Shown: positions 13,216 to 25,245 of the stretch, piece after piece
How positions within the stretch are numbered: position 1 is the first letter of the stretch
Layout of the letters: each line of letters begins with the position of its first letter
Assembly: GCA_024364735.1 (NCBI GenBank)
Contig: JAGFNQ010000209.1
Span: forward strand, 124,001-188,000
DNA: 64,000 nucleotides
Direction of reading: 5' to 3'
Origin: Boesenbergia rotunda
Taxonomy: Eukaryota > Streptophyta > Magnoliopsida > Zingiberales > Zingiberaceae
Notes under the pieces: generated by a model
Told to the model about the DNA's origin: nothing
Database searches by the model: none
The model's input: only the letters and a program-made list of their open reading frames with translations
Program-made: the position numbers and the translations under genes

Positions 13216-13999
13216 ATAACATCAGTCTCTATATAAAATGTATCCAAAAATGCATCACATCCAATAAAATCTATCTTAGGTACCTCCATGAGTTTTTCAC
13301 AATTAATATCCACAGAAGGTATATCAAGAAACTTATCACAACCAATGAGATCAATTTTGGGTACCTCTCTTAGTTTTTCACAATCAATTTTTGCATAGGA
13401 TGTATCAAGATATGTTTCACAACCAATGAAATCAAATTTAAGTACCTCAATGGAATTTTCACAATTATTTTCCACAAAGGATGTATCAGGCAATGCATTA
13501 CAACCAATGAAATCAATTTTAGGTACCTCTATAGGATTTTCACAAGTAGTCTCTACATAAGGTATATCAAGAAATGTTTCACAGCCAACAAAATCAATCT
13601 CAGGTACCTTTATGAGTTGTTCACAATCAATTACTACAGAAGATATGTCAATAAATTCATCACAAATAATAAAATCAACCCTACGTTCCTCCACGAATTG
13701 TTCGCAAGCAGCCTCCATATAAAATATATCAAAAATAGCATCAAAACCAACAAAATCATCCTCATGTTCATCTATGAGTTTTTCACAATCCTTTCCTACA
13801 TAAGATGTATCAAGAAGTGTATCGCTCCCTACAAAATCAATTTTAAGTGCTTCCATGGATTTTTCACAATCAATTTCAGCATAAGATGTATCAAGATATG
13901 TTTCACAACCAATGATAGGTACCTCAATAAATTTTTCAAAATAAATCTCTACATGAAATGTGTCAAGAATATCATCACAACCAATAAACTCAACCCTAG
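13216..13999 (-). repeat. 81-bp tandem repeat array encoding 27-residue units
   Basis: Copies of the GGTACCT-type junction recur every 81 bases, near 13279, 13360, 13441, 13522 and 13603, with more diverged copies to 13999. The array continues beyond the solo LTR at 16214. Units differ by substitutions rather than frame-breaking indels. Confidence 0.8.
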
Positions 14000-16218
14000 G
14001 TACTGTTAGTGATATGAGAAAAGTGTCCTAAGGCAATCATCTTATGATTGTAATCATTTATTTTAATAAATAAATATTCACTATTTGAGTATACATGTTT
14101 ATGTATTTGATTGAGATCTTAAACTCATTTACTGAATGTCCGCAATACAATTCACAGCATGAGAGAATTTGTGATGAATTCACAACTAGTGATTATCTCT
14201 ACATGTGCAATTGTGAAGTATTGAAATTGTCCCTAGTCGATGAATTGATAAATACGGACACTATCAATTCTGTTGAGACTAGCATGGGTTATTCTCTAAT
14301 CAGCTGATTCTCACTGGCTGGTGACATTGGGATGTCCGGAGATAAACATAAATGCTAGTTAAGGGAACTAGTTCATTGGAGTGACTGGCTGTAAAACTTC
14401 ATATGGTAGTCTACATATAGATATGTCAGTGAAGTTCTTACTGCAGCTTAAGTGCGATGTTCCTTTGACTTGCGGTGTTCAAGTCATCTTGGTCATGGAG
14501 ACTTATACTTTGACATCTTAAGCAAGCATCTCCAAGGAAGTGTGGACCCAGGATGATTGGGTATAAGCAGAAGTGCTCGAAAATGTTTGAACAGCCTACA
14601 CAGGATTCACCACTCCTTGCGAGGAGATGTATACCTGAGGCATATCGTCGGATTGTTACTCGAAGCCTCTGGCCAGAGCATGACATGTTCAGAGTATGAA
14701 TCTCTTAAATACATGAGAGTAATTAGAATCCGTAGGACGAGAAAACGTTACTTGGGCTAGGTGTGACGTAGTCAGCCTAGTGGGGACTGACACACATAGA
14801 CCATGTCCTGAACCAAGTGGGTATAAGATGGTGAAGGGAATGGGGCACGATTCATTATAGCTGCTGAAGGGTTTCAGAATAGTTTCTGAGGTCAACCGTT
14901 GATCTTTCGATTAATTGGGGATCATGATGTACTGCTAGGTGCCACTCATGATCGTTCTATAATTGGTTAATTATAGACGACCAACATAAATCGAACGCCT
15001 ATTTAGTCACACGCACTACGAGTAATCCGAGAGATTTAAAACCAGTTGAAAATTAGATTTTCCAATCAAGAGAGATTAGGTTTGGTTGAGCCAAACGATA
15101 AGTCGAATCTGAATTTATCAGAGACGCATAGGAAGCGTAAAATGGGTAAGTCTTTTGAAGACTTAATAGATGAATTAAATGAGTTTAATTCATTGGGGCG
15201 TGGCTTGGATGGGCCGGCCAAAGAGGGTCTCCATCCTCTTTGCTTGGTCGGCCACAACAAAGGGAGAGAACCAAGTTTTGGCTCAATTTATAAAATAAAT
15301 CAAGTGTGGTTTGTTTTATAAAATTATGGATGATATAAATTTTTATATAATAAACCAAGGTTTGGTTTATTTTTCATGGAAATTAAAATGAACCATGGAT
15401 TGGTTTATTTTATTTTATAAAATCAATCATGGAAAATTTATTCCATAAGAAAAAAGAGACTTGGTTGATTTTTATCATGAATTAAAAAAATGATAAAACT
15501 TGGCATGATGGAATAAGTCATAGAAAATTTATTCCATAAGAAAAAGGAGACTTGGCGGTTGAGAGGCCACTATATAAAGGACCCAAGGCAAGGCTTGAAA
15601 ATCAATCGAAGTATTCTTGCCTGGGCTCTCTCCCTCTCCTCCGTTCTTTCTCTTGGCCGGCCACAAGGCTCTTCTCCCTTCTTCTTGCCGTGAGCACAAG
15701 GAGAAGCACCGAGGCGACGAAGTTCTTTCGTTGGGACGATCTTCCTCTCCGGCCATTATCACCTTGGGATTGGGCGCAAGTCATCTTTCTCCTTCTCGCC
15801 GGAATTGTGATTCCGGCCAACCTTGGTAGTGAGTTTTTCCGATGTGATTACTTCTCTCTTAGTTTTCTTGTCGCGTTCTCGGAGAATCTAGTAATTCTCG
15901 AGAACATGAAACTCGTGGCTTTGCGAAGTCATCCCGAAGATACTCGACGTGGACGCGAATAGAGGCGGAGCTTCCGAGGGACGCTTACGGTTGGATCTCG
16001 TCCCTTCCTTCTAATTACGCGAGGTAATACATAAATTAGTTTACGTTTCTGCAAAATTTTAAATATATGATCATGTCTACATAAGATAAAGTTGCATGCT
16101 TAGATGTGTGGTTAAATAATTTGAGAAATTATTTATGTTAAACCTTCCGTTGTACGTAATTAATTTTAAAATTACGAACCCGCATCCATGTCAACATGCA
16201 CCCGATCCCAACAGGTAC
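13999..16218 (+). mobile_element. Solo LTR of family 2 with GGTAC target duplication
   Basis: The LTR is 14004-16213 (2210 bp), TGTTAG...CCAACA, flanked by GGTAC at 13999-14003 and 16214-16218. It is in + orientation with a TATA box (CTATATAAAGG) at 15570-15580. No internal sequence remains. It inserted into the 81-bp repeat array. Small ORFs inside are not credible genes. Confidence 0.93.
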
Positions 16219-16605
16219 CTCTATGAGTTCTTCTAACGAAATAGGAGAAATACATATCTGATCATGCTGAAGACCTGGAGGTTCTACAAGAGTAGATATA
16301 ACTGTGGTCTCCTCCTGGTCATGTACAAGCTCCACTTCAAACTCAAGTTCTGGTGGACATTCAACTAACTCAGGTGATTCTTGGGCTCTTGCTTCCACCA
16401 TGCAAGTCTCTACACTTTCTGGTGAGTCCTCTGAATCTTCTAATGTATCCATCACTGTTGATGGTCCCTGGGGCTCAGTGCAATCCCCTACACCTGTAGA
16501 ATCATCTGCAACACTTGCTTCATCAACAATATTTGCAACAACCATAGAAAAGTTAGGACCAACATCAGCTATATCATTACAAAATGAAAGACTAGAAAGA
16601 TCCAA

Positions 16606-17237
16606 AATAAAAGACTAGAAAGGTCTGTAGAGCTTCAGAATCAAATTCAAGGCTGTCACAAGCTTTACTATTAATCTCCTCCACTGCCTCTATAGATAAT
16701 GGCTCCTCAATAGATATGGGTGGTTCCTGGGGCTCGGTGCAATCCCCTACACTCTCACACCTATCCTCTGAATTTTCTGACATGTCAATCAAAATTGGTG
16801 ATCCCTGGGGCTCAGTGTAATCCCCTACACCTAAAGAATTATCTCCAATTGGAAATGAATCAAATACAACCTCCACATCTTAGCCTCCTCTATAGCTAAC
16901 ACCTCCTCTGTCTCATCTGAGCTTAAACACCCTCTCTGAATATCAAATGAAACTTCATCAACAATTAGCTCTGCCTCAACAATCTTATCTGTAATACCCA
17001 TACTAATGCTAGGATGATTCTCTCTGGGGTATTGTGGGAAGTGTAAAGGAATTTTTGGTTCCTCCTCTTGAGCTGAAAATTTTGGAAGTGAACTCTGAAC
17101 AAGAATTTCAGGAGGAATGCATGCTATAGGTGCCCTAATTTTGATGATTTCTTCTTCTTCTTCCACCAAAACTGCAAAATCAATTGAAGAAGGTCTTAGG
17201 CTTGCACTAGGGTCACCTTGAATTAATATAGAATCAA
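16606..17237 (-). pseudogene. Acidic ORF remnants of the gypsy-like element
   Basis: Two - strand reading frames (17169-16831 and 16876-16592) encode acidic sequence with recurring (C/Y)TEPQ(G/E)P motifs, continuous in style with the repeat protein that follows. They sit in different frames, so at least one frameshift separates them. No domain is recognised. Confidence 0.4.
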
Positions 17238-18130
17238 CTACAAGGTTGTTTTGAGTGGGGATATAAGATGCTGGAACTTCCTCAGAAAATTCATCCCTTG
17301 GATGTTTAGACTTGAAACAACCTCTTCATTCCTCAAAGTTAGCTCACAATCATACCCCTTAGAATTAAAAGTGGCTTGAGAAGGTGATTGGCTTGATCTT
17401 TGGGCTTGCATTTGGTTCATTTGATTAACCAATTGTCCAAGGCATCTTTCACAGTCTTTAAGAGTAGAATCATTTTTTTGTTGTTGCAAGAGTTGTTGTA
17501 ACATCTCCTCCAGCCTTTGTTGTTGAGCTTCACTCTCACTAGAATCCTCTAAGTCTCCTTGATAAGCATAAAACTCTTGTTGGACTTGAAAGGGTTCATT
17601 AGGTTGCTCAAAATTAGAAGTAGGTTGTGAATTCTGAAATTGGAATTGTTGGTGCTGATCAAATGATTGATTTGGTTGTTGGAATTGCTGAAAATTAGGC
17701 TAGGAACATGGTTGAAACTGCTGAAAATTGTAGCTCTGAACATTCTGAATTTGAGGTTGAAATTATTGTGTTGAGGGTTGAAATTGTGGAGGTTGATAAC
17801 TCTGATTGTATGGTTGAAAACTCTGCTGATTAGGATTGTAACGTTGCTGAAAATTTTGGAATTGTGGTTGAAATTATTGTGGTGGCTGATTCCAAGGTTA
17901 GTTTTGTTGACAATTCGAATAAGACTGCTGAAATTGTTGAAATTGAGGTTGAAATTGATAATTGGGTTGCTGAAAATTTGAAAAGGGCTAAGATGGTTGA
18001 AAATTCTGCTGAACATTTTGGAATTGAGAATATGGTTGCTGAAAACTCTAACAAGGTTGCTGATAATTCTGAAAATACTGATACTCTACCATGGAAGTGC
18101 TTGAATAAGTAGAAAAATTTCCAATAGCTT
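17238..18130 (-). pseudogene. Gln-rich gag-like region of gypsy-type element
   Basis: In one - strand frame this stretch encodes a Gln/Asn/Phe/Pro-rich segment with several stops, leading into an open stretch from 17504 with EEMLQQLLQQQK and SQSPSQATFNSKG. A Q-rich stretch and this last motif resemble the C-terminal part of gag in Athila/Tat-type gypsy elements. Stops such as TAG in CAG-rich sequence show decay. The position just downstream of the primer site supports gag. Domain-level identity is inferred. Confidence 0.5.
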
Positions 18131-18281
18131 CTCAAACTTTAATGGTTGCCCCCCTGGAGTCCTGGCCACGAAACAAACAAAATGACAGCCAATGTATACA
18201 AAAAGATAAAGCAAATAAAAATGGAATCAAAGAATATAAATATTAAGCACAAGCTCAAATTAAACAAACTCAACTAGTGAT

Positions 18282-18299
18282 TCCTCGGCAACGGCGCCA
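18282..18299 (-). other. Primer binding site (tRNA-Asp type)
   Basis: Read on the - strand this is TGGCGCCGTTGCCGAGGA, close to the tRNA-Asp-complementary site typical of Athila/Tat-type gypsy elements. It lies six bases inside the LTR boundary at 18306. Confidence 0.8.
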
Positions 18300-18305
18300 A
18301 AAATT

Positions 18306-20040
18306 TGATGGCCCCAAAATAGCTGTCACGAATGTGGGCCTCAAATTTAGATATTTATAAAGCTGAAAACCCTTTGGCTACCAAGATAGAAATGTAGTAG
18401 AGGGGCCTCAGGTCGTATTTTTCCAAGGACTAGTTGAATGAATGCTTAACTCGAGCTTACAGGTTTATTGGTCGTTTGATGTTTGGGTTTTCTACATAAA
18501 ATGGGGTTTTTGGCAATAAGAGGAAATGACAATATGAAATAAACTGGAATGAACTCACCAAAAGTATGGAATGAATAAGGAAATTGCAAGAACTAGACTT
18601 AACCTAGTGTAGCAACTAAACAATTAAAGTCAAACTATAGAATTGAACTTAAAGAGCTAATTGCAGGTAATAAATTGCAGAAAACTAATTACATGAAAGA
18701 AATTACAGATTAAAAGAAACTAGAACAAATCTTGGCTTAAGCACATGACTTGAAATGTAATGGAACAATTAGAACAACTTAAAGATAGTAAATGCTTGAA
18801 ACAAAATTATCCTAAATTAAGACATCAAATCAAGTTTATATCCAAAACTTCCCTTCGCCGTCACACGAAGGTTAAGCTATGAACCCCCTAGCTCAAAAAC
18901 CAACGCAGGAAGACTCTCTGGTTCAGTTACTGCGAATCTGCTATTCTGCTTTCCTGATCGGTCAACCCGACCGATCAGGTCCTCTTCCGATCGGTCTTGG
19001 GACCGATCAAAGTACCCTCTGTCCGGTCACGAGATCGGTCAGTAGCGGAAGGCTTCCCCGATCTCTACCTTCTCAATCGACTGGATTGCGATTGACTCAG
19101 AAACAATTGAATCACTTCGAGAACCCCTCTCAGCACTTCAACAGATCCGGAAGATGAGATCCAGCGATCGCCAATGGATCGATCAGTGGAAATAAGCTTC
19201 GGCGAAACCCTCACCGAAACACCTTCAGCTGTGAGAAATCGTTAGCAAAATTGAACTAAAGAACTTACCTCGAGGATCTGAAATCTTGGAAACAACTTGA
19301 TCGAATGTGGCCACACGCGATCTCTGAAGAAAATTGCAAAGAAATCGGTGAAGAATAGAGAAAACTAAGCTACAGCTACGATGCAGGCTCCGCGATGCGA
19401 CGACCAAGACTCGGCGGAGGGAATTCCCAATTAAACTAATTCCTTTTGAAATTGAACGGTTGAGATTGTTTTTGCTCCATCCAATGGCTGGATCTCTTCA
19501 TATCTGAACCAAACTCCCCAGATCTTGATCAAGGGTTCTGATCTACCTGTCCTTAGCTCGGATCAACCAGATCTATGGCGGATGGCTCAGATCATCCCTT
19601 CTATTGCTTGGATGGTTTAGAACATCTTGAGCTTGATCCAACGGTCAGATGTGCTCCGATTGGGTTCAAACTTTCAGATCTTGATTTAGGGTCTGATTAG
19701 CCCTTTCCTGAACTCGGATTGATCAGAAACTCACAAATGGCTCAGATCTTGTCGTTCTCTTGAATGTACGACCCATATTAATCCGATGCTTGATCCCTTT
19801 GATCCGGATCCAATTTTGGCTCAAGTCTGGTCCAATCTGATCTAGGTCCATGGTCATTTGAAGCCTACAAAATTAGATTCACAATTTATGCCAAAATATC
19901 TCAAATATACAAAGATTTGAATTAAAAGTCAAAATAGAGGAAACACATGAAACCTAATATAAATACAAACTTAAGCATATGAAAGTGGATCAAAACATGG
20001 ATTTGAGAGCCTAAATTTATCAACAAAATGGTAGTTATCA
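18306..20040 (-). repeat. 5' LTR of - strand gypsy-type element
   Basis: On the - strand the LTR runs from TGATAACTACC (20040) to CCATCA (18306), about 1735 bp, directly followed by the primer site. It contains several GATCGGTC/GACCGATC motifs near 18955-19050, as does 11400-11500. Bases 20041-20045 (GGCGC) would be the target duplication; no partner was found at the low-coordinate end. Confidence 0.75.
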
Positions 20041-21992
20041 GGCGCCGCAAGGTTGATGGAGAAGGGATCTTATCAGCTGGTTGGGTGAGGAAGAAGGAGA
20101 ATTCTCTCATTCTTCATCTTCTTCTCCTTCTTCTCAAAGAGCTGTGCTGGTCGGAGGCCTCACGGCAGCTCCGGCGGTCGGCGACACAAAGGAGAGAGGA
20201 AGAAGGCGTCGGCGGCAAGGGTAACCCTAGAACTAGGGTTTCCTGTTTTGGCCAAGGTGAGAAGAAGAACTCTTTTGGAGGCTTTGGTGATCTCGGATCA
20301 TGGTAGATTGTTGCCCACACGATGTTCACGAAGGGAGGGACATAAGGTAGAAGACCGCGAGGTGATCGGAAAGGTATATCTTTCCTTATGCTCCTTCGTT
20401 TTTCCTTTTGTCAATTTTGTGTCATGATTATATGTCTCGTCATTTCATGTTTAATAATTTATTATTTTGATTCCAAATTCAGTGAATAAATTATTAACTG
20501 GACCCCGACCATAAACACAAAAGTCAGCGATCCACTCGTCGCCTTTTCCGCGGTCGAACGGTCAAGCAAATCACAAGACCGATTTTGGTAATTGGCCGAG
20601 TTGTGGTTTGGATCGTTCGATACAGCACGAGATGGTCGTTGGGAGACGGGTCTTTATTTGGATTAATTTTTAATCCGTCGACATGGAGAGGTTTCTCGGA
20701 TCGACTGAGTATTCGCTTAGGAAACCCGCCAAGTCATACCTAACAGGTACACCTTTTGGTAAATACCAATTCTCACGTGCGCCCTTTGGTAAAAAGTCGA
20801 AAAATATTAGGCCTAATGTGGGCCTGATATTTTTCCCATGTTATGCTTGCATTCATCTAAAAGAGAGAAGCAAGAGAAAAGGAAAGAGAAAGAAATGCAT
20901 TCATCTAAAAAATAGAGAACTTAGAGAACAATGCAAACATAACATCAATGGATTGATCTGCCACTGGACGAAGCTGGACGGAGATCTCCCGTAGCCTTAA
21001 CTGGTTGACGAACAACTTTCATATCATGCCCACGTTGGGACTAATATGAAAAATATCAGGCCCAACACGGGCCTTATATGAAAAATATTAAGTCTAACGT
21101 GGGTCTGATATTTTTCTCATGTTATGTTTGCATTCATCTAAAAGTGAGAAGAAAAAGAAGAGGAAAGAGAAAGAAATTTATAAAAAAAGAGGGAGGAATG
21201 AGAAGAAAGGAGAAGAAAGAGAAGATAGTTTGCGTGCATAAAAGAGGAAAAGAAAAAATGATTACATGCGGTTAAATTTAACAGAAGAGTAAAATGGGAA
21301 AAGTACTGAAAAAATGTGTCTTTTGATAAATATTATAGTAGCATACGTTTTTTAATTAATTCGAATATTACATATATCCTTTAGTAAAATGTCGATTTTT
21401 TTTTCATGTTAAGCACCTCCTTCGAGGTAAACTCAACTTAAACTTGTTAGAAAATTTTGAAAGGGGACGTGTCCTTTTTTTTCTACGTTATCAACAAACC
21501 CAAAAATATTATAATAAAATTCTGAAATTAAAAATAAAATAAGGTTAAGGAACAGATAGAGACAAGAAACATTCCACAAGAAACCCTAGGGAAAGCCTTC
21601 GTAGAAAAACCGGACTCCCACCAACTTGTCATCGTCCACCTGTAGACCCACAAAATCACCTTGATCCCTTTCTCTCCTTCCCTTCTCTTCCATTCCTTGC
21701 ATCCTCCTCACACCCACACCCACACCCACACCCACACCCACACCTTGGTCCCCGCTTCCCTTCCCTACCATCATTTACAACAACATTTCACGTGATTTTA
21801 ACTCTACTGAACAAGTCAAATCTCGGTCAAACCTCTCTCCCTCACTCCTCACTTCTTCTCACCCCCCAAACGTTCATGATTCATGCACTGCGACTCCAAT
21901 GCGATTGCTGATTTCTATGAAAGTGAAAGAAAGACACCACGCCAACACACAAAGAAAGAGATAAACTTCTACTCCAAATCTTACTCTAATCG
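20041..21992. other. Intergenic region upstream of the bHLH gene, with relic repeats
   Basis: No credible gene. 20041-20340 resembles a plant UTR or LTR leader. A segment near 20800-20885 recurs at about 21085-21170 (TGATATTTTTC, CATTCATCTAAAAG), and short palindromes such as ATTAGGCCTAAT lie beside it. 20745-20800 is an inverted match to about 27205-27265. A CCCACA microsatellite is at 21709-21743. CT-rich DNA leads into the promoter. Confidence 0.5.
21709..21743. repeat. (CACACC)n microsatellite
   Basis: About six tandem copies of the hexamer CACACC/CCCACA lie roughly 360 bases upstream of the bHLH start codon. Confidence 0.9.
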
Positions 21993-22002
21993 CCTATAAA
22001 AT
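21993..22002 (+). promoter_or_regulatory. Candidate TATA box of bHLH gene
   Basis: CCTATAAAAT lies about 100 bases before the ATG at 22102 and would place transcription start near 22025-22030. A second TATA-like site (CTATATAAGT, 22048-22057) is only about 45 bases from the ATG and would leave a very short leader. Confidence 0.45.
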
Positions 22003-22101
22003 TGCTACACTCTTATACAATGCGAATAATTGTCTCTCTGTTTTTCTCTATATAAGTACGATTCCTCCGACTACAGTCCGCAGCAACAGCAGCCGGAAGC
22101 C

Positions 22102-23303
22102 ATGGAGCTCGACGAGCAAGCCTTCTTGGAAGAGCTGTTTTCCCTGCGGAAAGATGGATGGATGGACCCCTCCTTTCCTTCCGGCATCTCCGAGTTATTT
22201 GCCACCGCTGACGCCGGCGCCGGCTTCGACTGCTTCCAACAAAGTCCCGTAGCGAGCGCCGCTGCAGCCCTCGTCGCCCCCACCTTCTCTTCCTTTGACG
22301 TCGCTGTCCCGGCGGAGGTCGGCTTCGACTACTTGAGCGATGTGTACTGCCCGGTCGGAGGGTACGCGGCCGCGCCTGAGAACCAGTACTCCTCTTCCGT
22401 CAGGTCGACGGTGGACGACGGCGACCTCAGCCTGGTGCACGGCGAAGGGCAGAGTGCGTGCAAGGTGGAGCCGGTGCAGTCGGCGGCCGAGACCGCCACC
22501 GCTCCGCCGTTGGTATTCGACCTGGGCGGGTGCTCGGAGAGGAAGAAGAAGAAGAAACTCGAAGGGATGCCTTCCAAGAATCTGATGGCGGAGCGGAGAC
22601 GGAGGAAGAGGCTCAATGACCGGCTCTCCATGCTCAGATCTGTTGTCCCCAAGATTAGCAAGGTGCACCTTTCTTGTTCGATGAAATACTTGCAAGACAG
22701 CTTAATTTACATTTCAATTTCACCAGATGGACAGAACCTCGATTCTCGGGGACACCATCGATTACATGAAGGAGCTACTCGACAGGATCAAGCACTTGCA
22801 GGAGGAGATTGAAGTCTCTACTGACCAACCCAATATGCTCAGCATCTTCAAGGAACTAAACACCAACGAAGTCTTAGTGAGGAGCTCACCAAAGGTACAC
22901 AACATATTCTCTCCTCTTCAGCTTTCATGTTCACCATACAACACGATCTGAATCTTAATCTTCCAGTTCGACGTCGAGAGGAGAGACAACGAGACGCGAA
23001 TCGAGATCTGCTGCGCCGCCAAGCCAGGCCTCCTGCTCTCCACGGTGAACACCCTCGAGGCGCTTGGGTTGGAGATCCAACAATGCGTGGTGAGTTGCTT
23101 CAATGACTTCGGAATGCAAGCTTCCTGCTCTGAGGTAAATTTATTCCACATATCGCACACTTTTTGCGTCCGTTAATCCTCTGAAGCAACTGATGAACTT
23201 TGGGCATGGCTTGCAGGAGATGGAGCAGAGGGCGGTCATGACCGGCGAGGACATCAAGCAAGCACTCTTCCGGAATGCAGGATACGGAGGAAGGTGCTTG
23301 TAG
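22102..23303 (+). CDS. bHLH93-like: bHLH transcription factor, bHLH61/bHLH93-like (ICE-related subgroup), four exons
   Basis: A nuclear DNA-binding regulator. Exons are 22102-22662, 22727-22894, 22967-23134 and 23217-23303; all three introns (64, 72 and 82 bp) are GT-AG and in phase, giving 327 residues. The start is the first ATG (MELDEQAFLEELFSLRKD), the usual start of this subgroup. The basic region and helix 1 read NLMAERRRRKRLNDRLSMLR; intron 1 falls in the loop after PKISK, and exon 2 supplies helix 2 (MDRTSILGDTIDYMKELL). Exons 3-4 encode an ACT-like dimerisation domain beginning FDVERRDNETRIEICC. The GC-rich first exon contrasts with its AT-rich surroundings, as is common in monocots. 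No defect is visible. The Arabidopsis relative bHLH93 affects flowering, but target specificity here is unknown. Confidence 0.93.
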
Positions 23304-25189
23304 AAATTAAATCGACCACATGAACCAGAGTTTCTCGAGTTTTTGCTATTGTAAATCTCCATAAAATCTGAGAGCGAGAGCTTCATGAGTTTTCAGATGA
23401 CCAATGACGATACCAAGTGGTTCTTGTTCTCCTCATCCTATTGGTCAAATTGAGCACTGATGTTCTACTTCTTTTTTTTTCCTTCATGAATATTTGTTGC
23501 CTTCAATATATTTAAGATTTGGGACCATTCATTATTCCAGGTACGCTATTCTAGAGAAGAGATCTGGAATATTTGAACATGAACAACCTAACGTACAGGC
23601 TACTCATCATTCAATACAGAATTATATATATAAAAGGATTAGTAGATACTACTACTTTATTATTAATATTTAATTTTTGTTGCCCAACTTCTTTTCTGAA
23701 GTCAAGATTCTAGGCATTATGCTAAGGGAGATGTTGTCTTACGTTTTGGCCTGGTGTCGAACAAGCTACCTAATCCCATTTATTTTATTTTATTGTTCTC
23801 CGTTTTTAATGGTCTTTTGTAAGAATAGTACAAAATGTGATGTCTTCTCCAACACATGGTCACTCAGCACAGCAGCAGTGGTTGATACCTCTGCGCGCGC
23901 GCGAGAGGAGAGAGAGAGGTCACAGGACCTGCACCGAGATTTATATAACATATCAGTTCGATGCTGTCCGAGTGTGTGTGAATCAGGATAAATTGGTATA
24001 AAACAATTCTCTCGATCAAGGAAAAAAAATAATGAATCAGACAGGAGACAAATTAAATTGAGATGATTGATCCGGCTCCATGAAAATTTTTTATCGGTCA
24101 TCAAGATAAATCGGAAAGCGCTCGCGGTGGACAGTCTAGAAGACCAGCGTCCCAGGATTCGCTCGACCAAGAAGATCAATACAGAAGAGGTCAATATTCT
24201 GCTAATTTATTATATGTTGGTAAAAGAGGATTCGCTTGTCTCCAGCGCCCCCGTCAATCCGTCTCAGAATCAATACAGAAGAGGTAAATCACGAAAACTA
24301 CTAGTCCGGATGTTGTGGCTAGTGCGTTTCGCTAATTCATTCTAGGACTAATACGAAGAGGGTGTGAATTAAGGATCAAGAATGTAAGGACCATGGCCAT
24401 GTTGATCTATATATGTAGCAATTTATCATACCGCCACAATCCAGACGTTTATGCTTTGTTTTATTTAGGTGGATTATGTTCTAAATCACGAAAAAGAAAC
24501 CACCACATTTACCAAGTGAAAGAGAACACTTTCAAGTGTGATTTTCCGTTCCTCTCTTCATCATCAAACACAAGAGATAGAAAAACTAATGCGCAAAAGA
24601 TTCATATGTAAATGATACGAGTCTGTGTTTGCTATCTTTTCTTATTCTTTTGTCTGCTAGCTTGTACTCTTGTGCCGAAATGGTTAGCTGGAAAATTTTA
24701 GACAGGAGCTAATAATTGAGGGAAAGGCTTGGCTCCTTAGCCTGAAGTAGGAACATGATATGTCTTAATTCTTTCTTGCTCTGCTCTCTGATCTCTACTT
24801 TATTTAAGCAGCAGCCAAGAGTCAGCAATGGAGGATGCTGCCATGGTTGTCTTGCCGCTTGGCCGTTGCAGGCAGCTGCTGAGAGACCAACCTAAAGTTG
24901 CAGAGTCTATGTTTTAAGGGATTTTTAGTAAGCTAATTACGACATCTTGGACCTACCTCTGAAGGGGAGGGGTAAAAAAAGAAGTGAATTTTCATTCGAA
25001 AGATATCTGTATAATTCAGTTGCAAGATAAGAATTGATTTTGCCCATTGCATTAATCACTTGCCTTACTTAAGGTGGATAAGGTGGGATGTACATAGTTT
25101 AACCATACTGAATTTTAGGGAAGAAGAAGAGAATTTCAATTTTGTTTTGAGAAGCTTTTTCTCATTAATTCCGATGGAGAACGAACTTT
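23304..25189. other. Intergenic region downstream of bHLH gene
   Basis: The first few hundred bases are probably the 3' UTR. After that I see no coding sequence with recognisable features, only short GC and GA dinucleotide runs (about 23890-23920) and AT-rich DNA. Confidence 0.6.

Positions 25190-25242
<53 letters not shown>
25190..25242. repeat. (TA)n(GT)n microsatellite
   Basis: About 24 bases of TA repeat followed by about 28 bases of GT repeat directly abut the left terminal inverted repeat at 25244. Confidence 0.95.

Positions 25243-25243
<1 letters not shown>

Positions 25244-25245
<2 letters not shown>

Larger units (their letters stand above)
12783..16605 (-). pseudogene. Acidic protein with ten 27-residue repeats, split by a solo LTR
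   Basis: The reading frame runs from 16605 down to 12783 and is continuous, about 535 codons, once the solo LTR 14004-16213 and one GGTAC copy are removed. The N-terminal third is acidic, with PQGP, EDSEDSPESVE and similar runs. It is followed by about ten units of 27 residues (81 bp) with the core VPKIDFIGCDxFLDTSY and a conserved CEK near the unit end; one unit is shortened. The C-terminus is Leu/Arg-rich. I do not recognise the protein. It lies inside the - strand gypsy-like element, downstream of its gag-like region, where pol would be expected. Strict 81-bp phasing suggests it was translated when it arose. Confidence 0.55.

Noticed and set aside
17549..18016. Asn/Phe-rich 155-codon ORF on the - strand
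   Set aside because: Out-of-frame reading of the Gln-rich gag-like sequence; the Q-rich frame continues into the supported downstream part.
21586..21774. Gly-Val repeat ORF on the - strand
   Set aside because: Translation of the CACACC microsatellite in the bHLH upstream region.
22030..22101. Upstream extension of the bHLH protein
   Set aside because: The extension begins at TTG, not ATG; MELDE at 22102 is the first ATG and the usual start of this subgroup.
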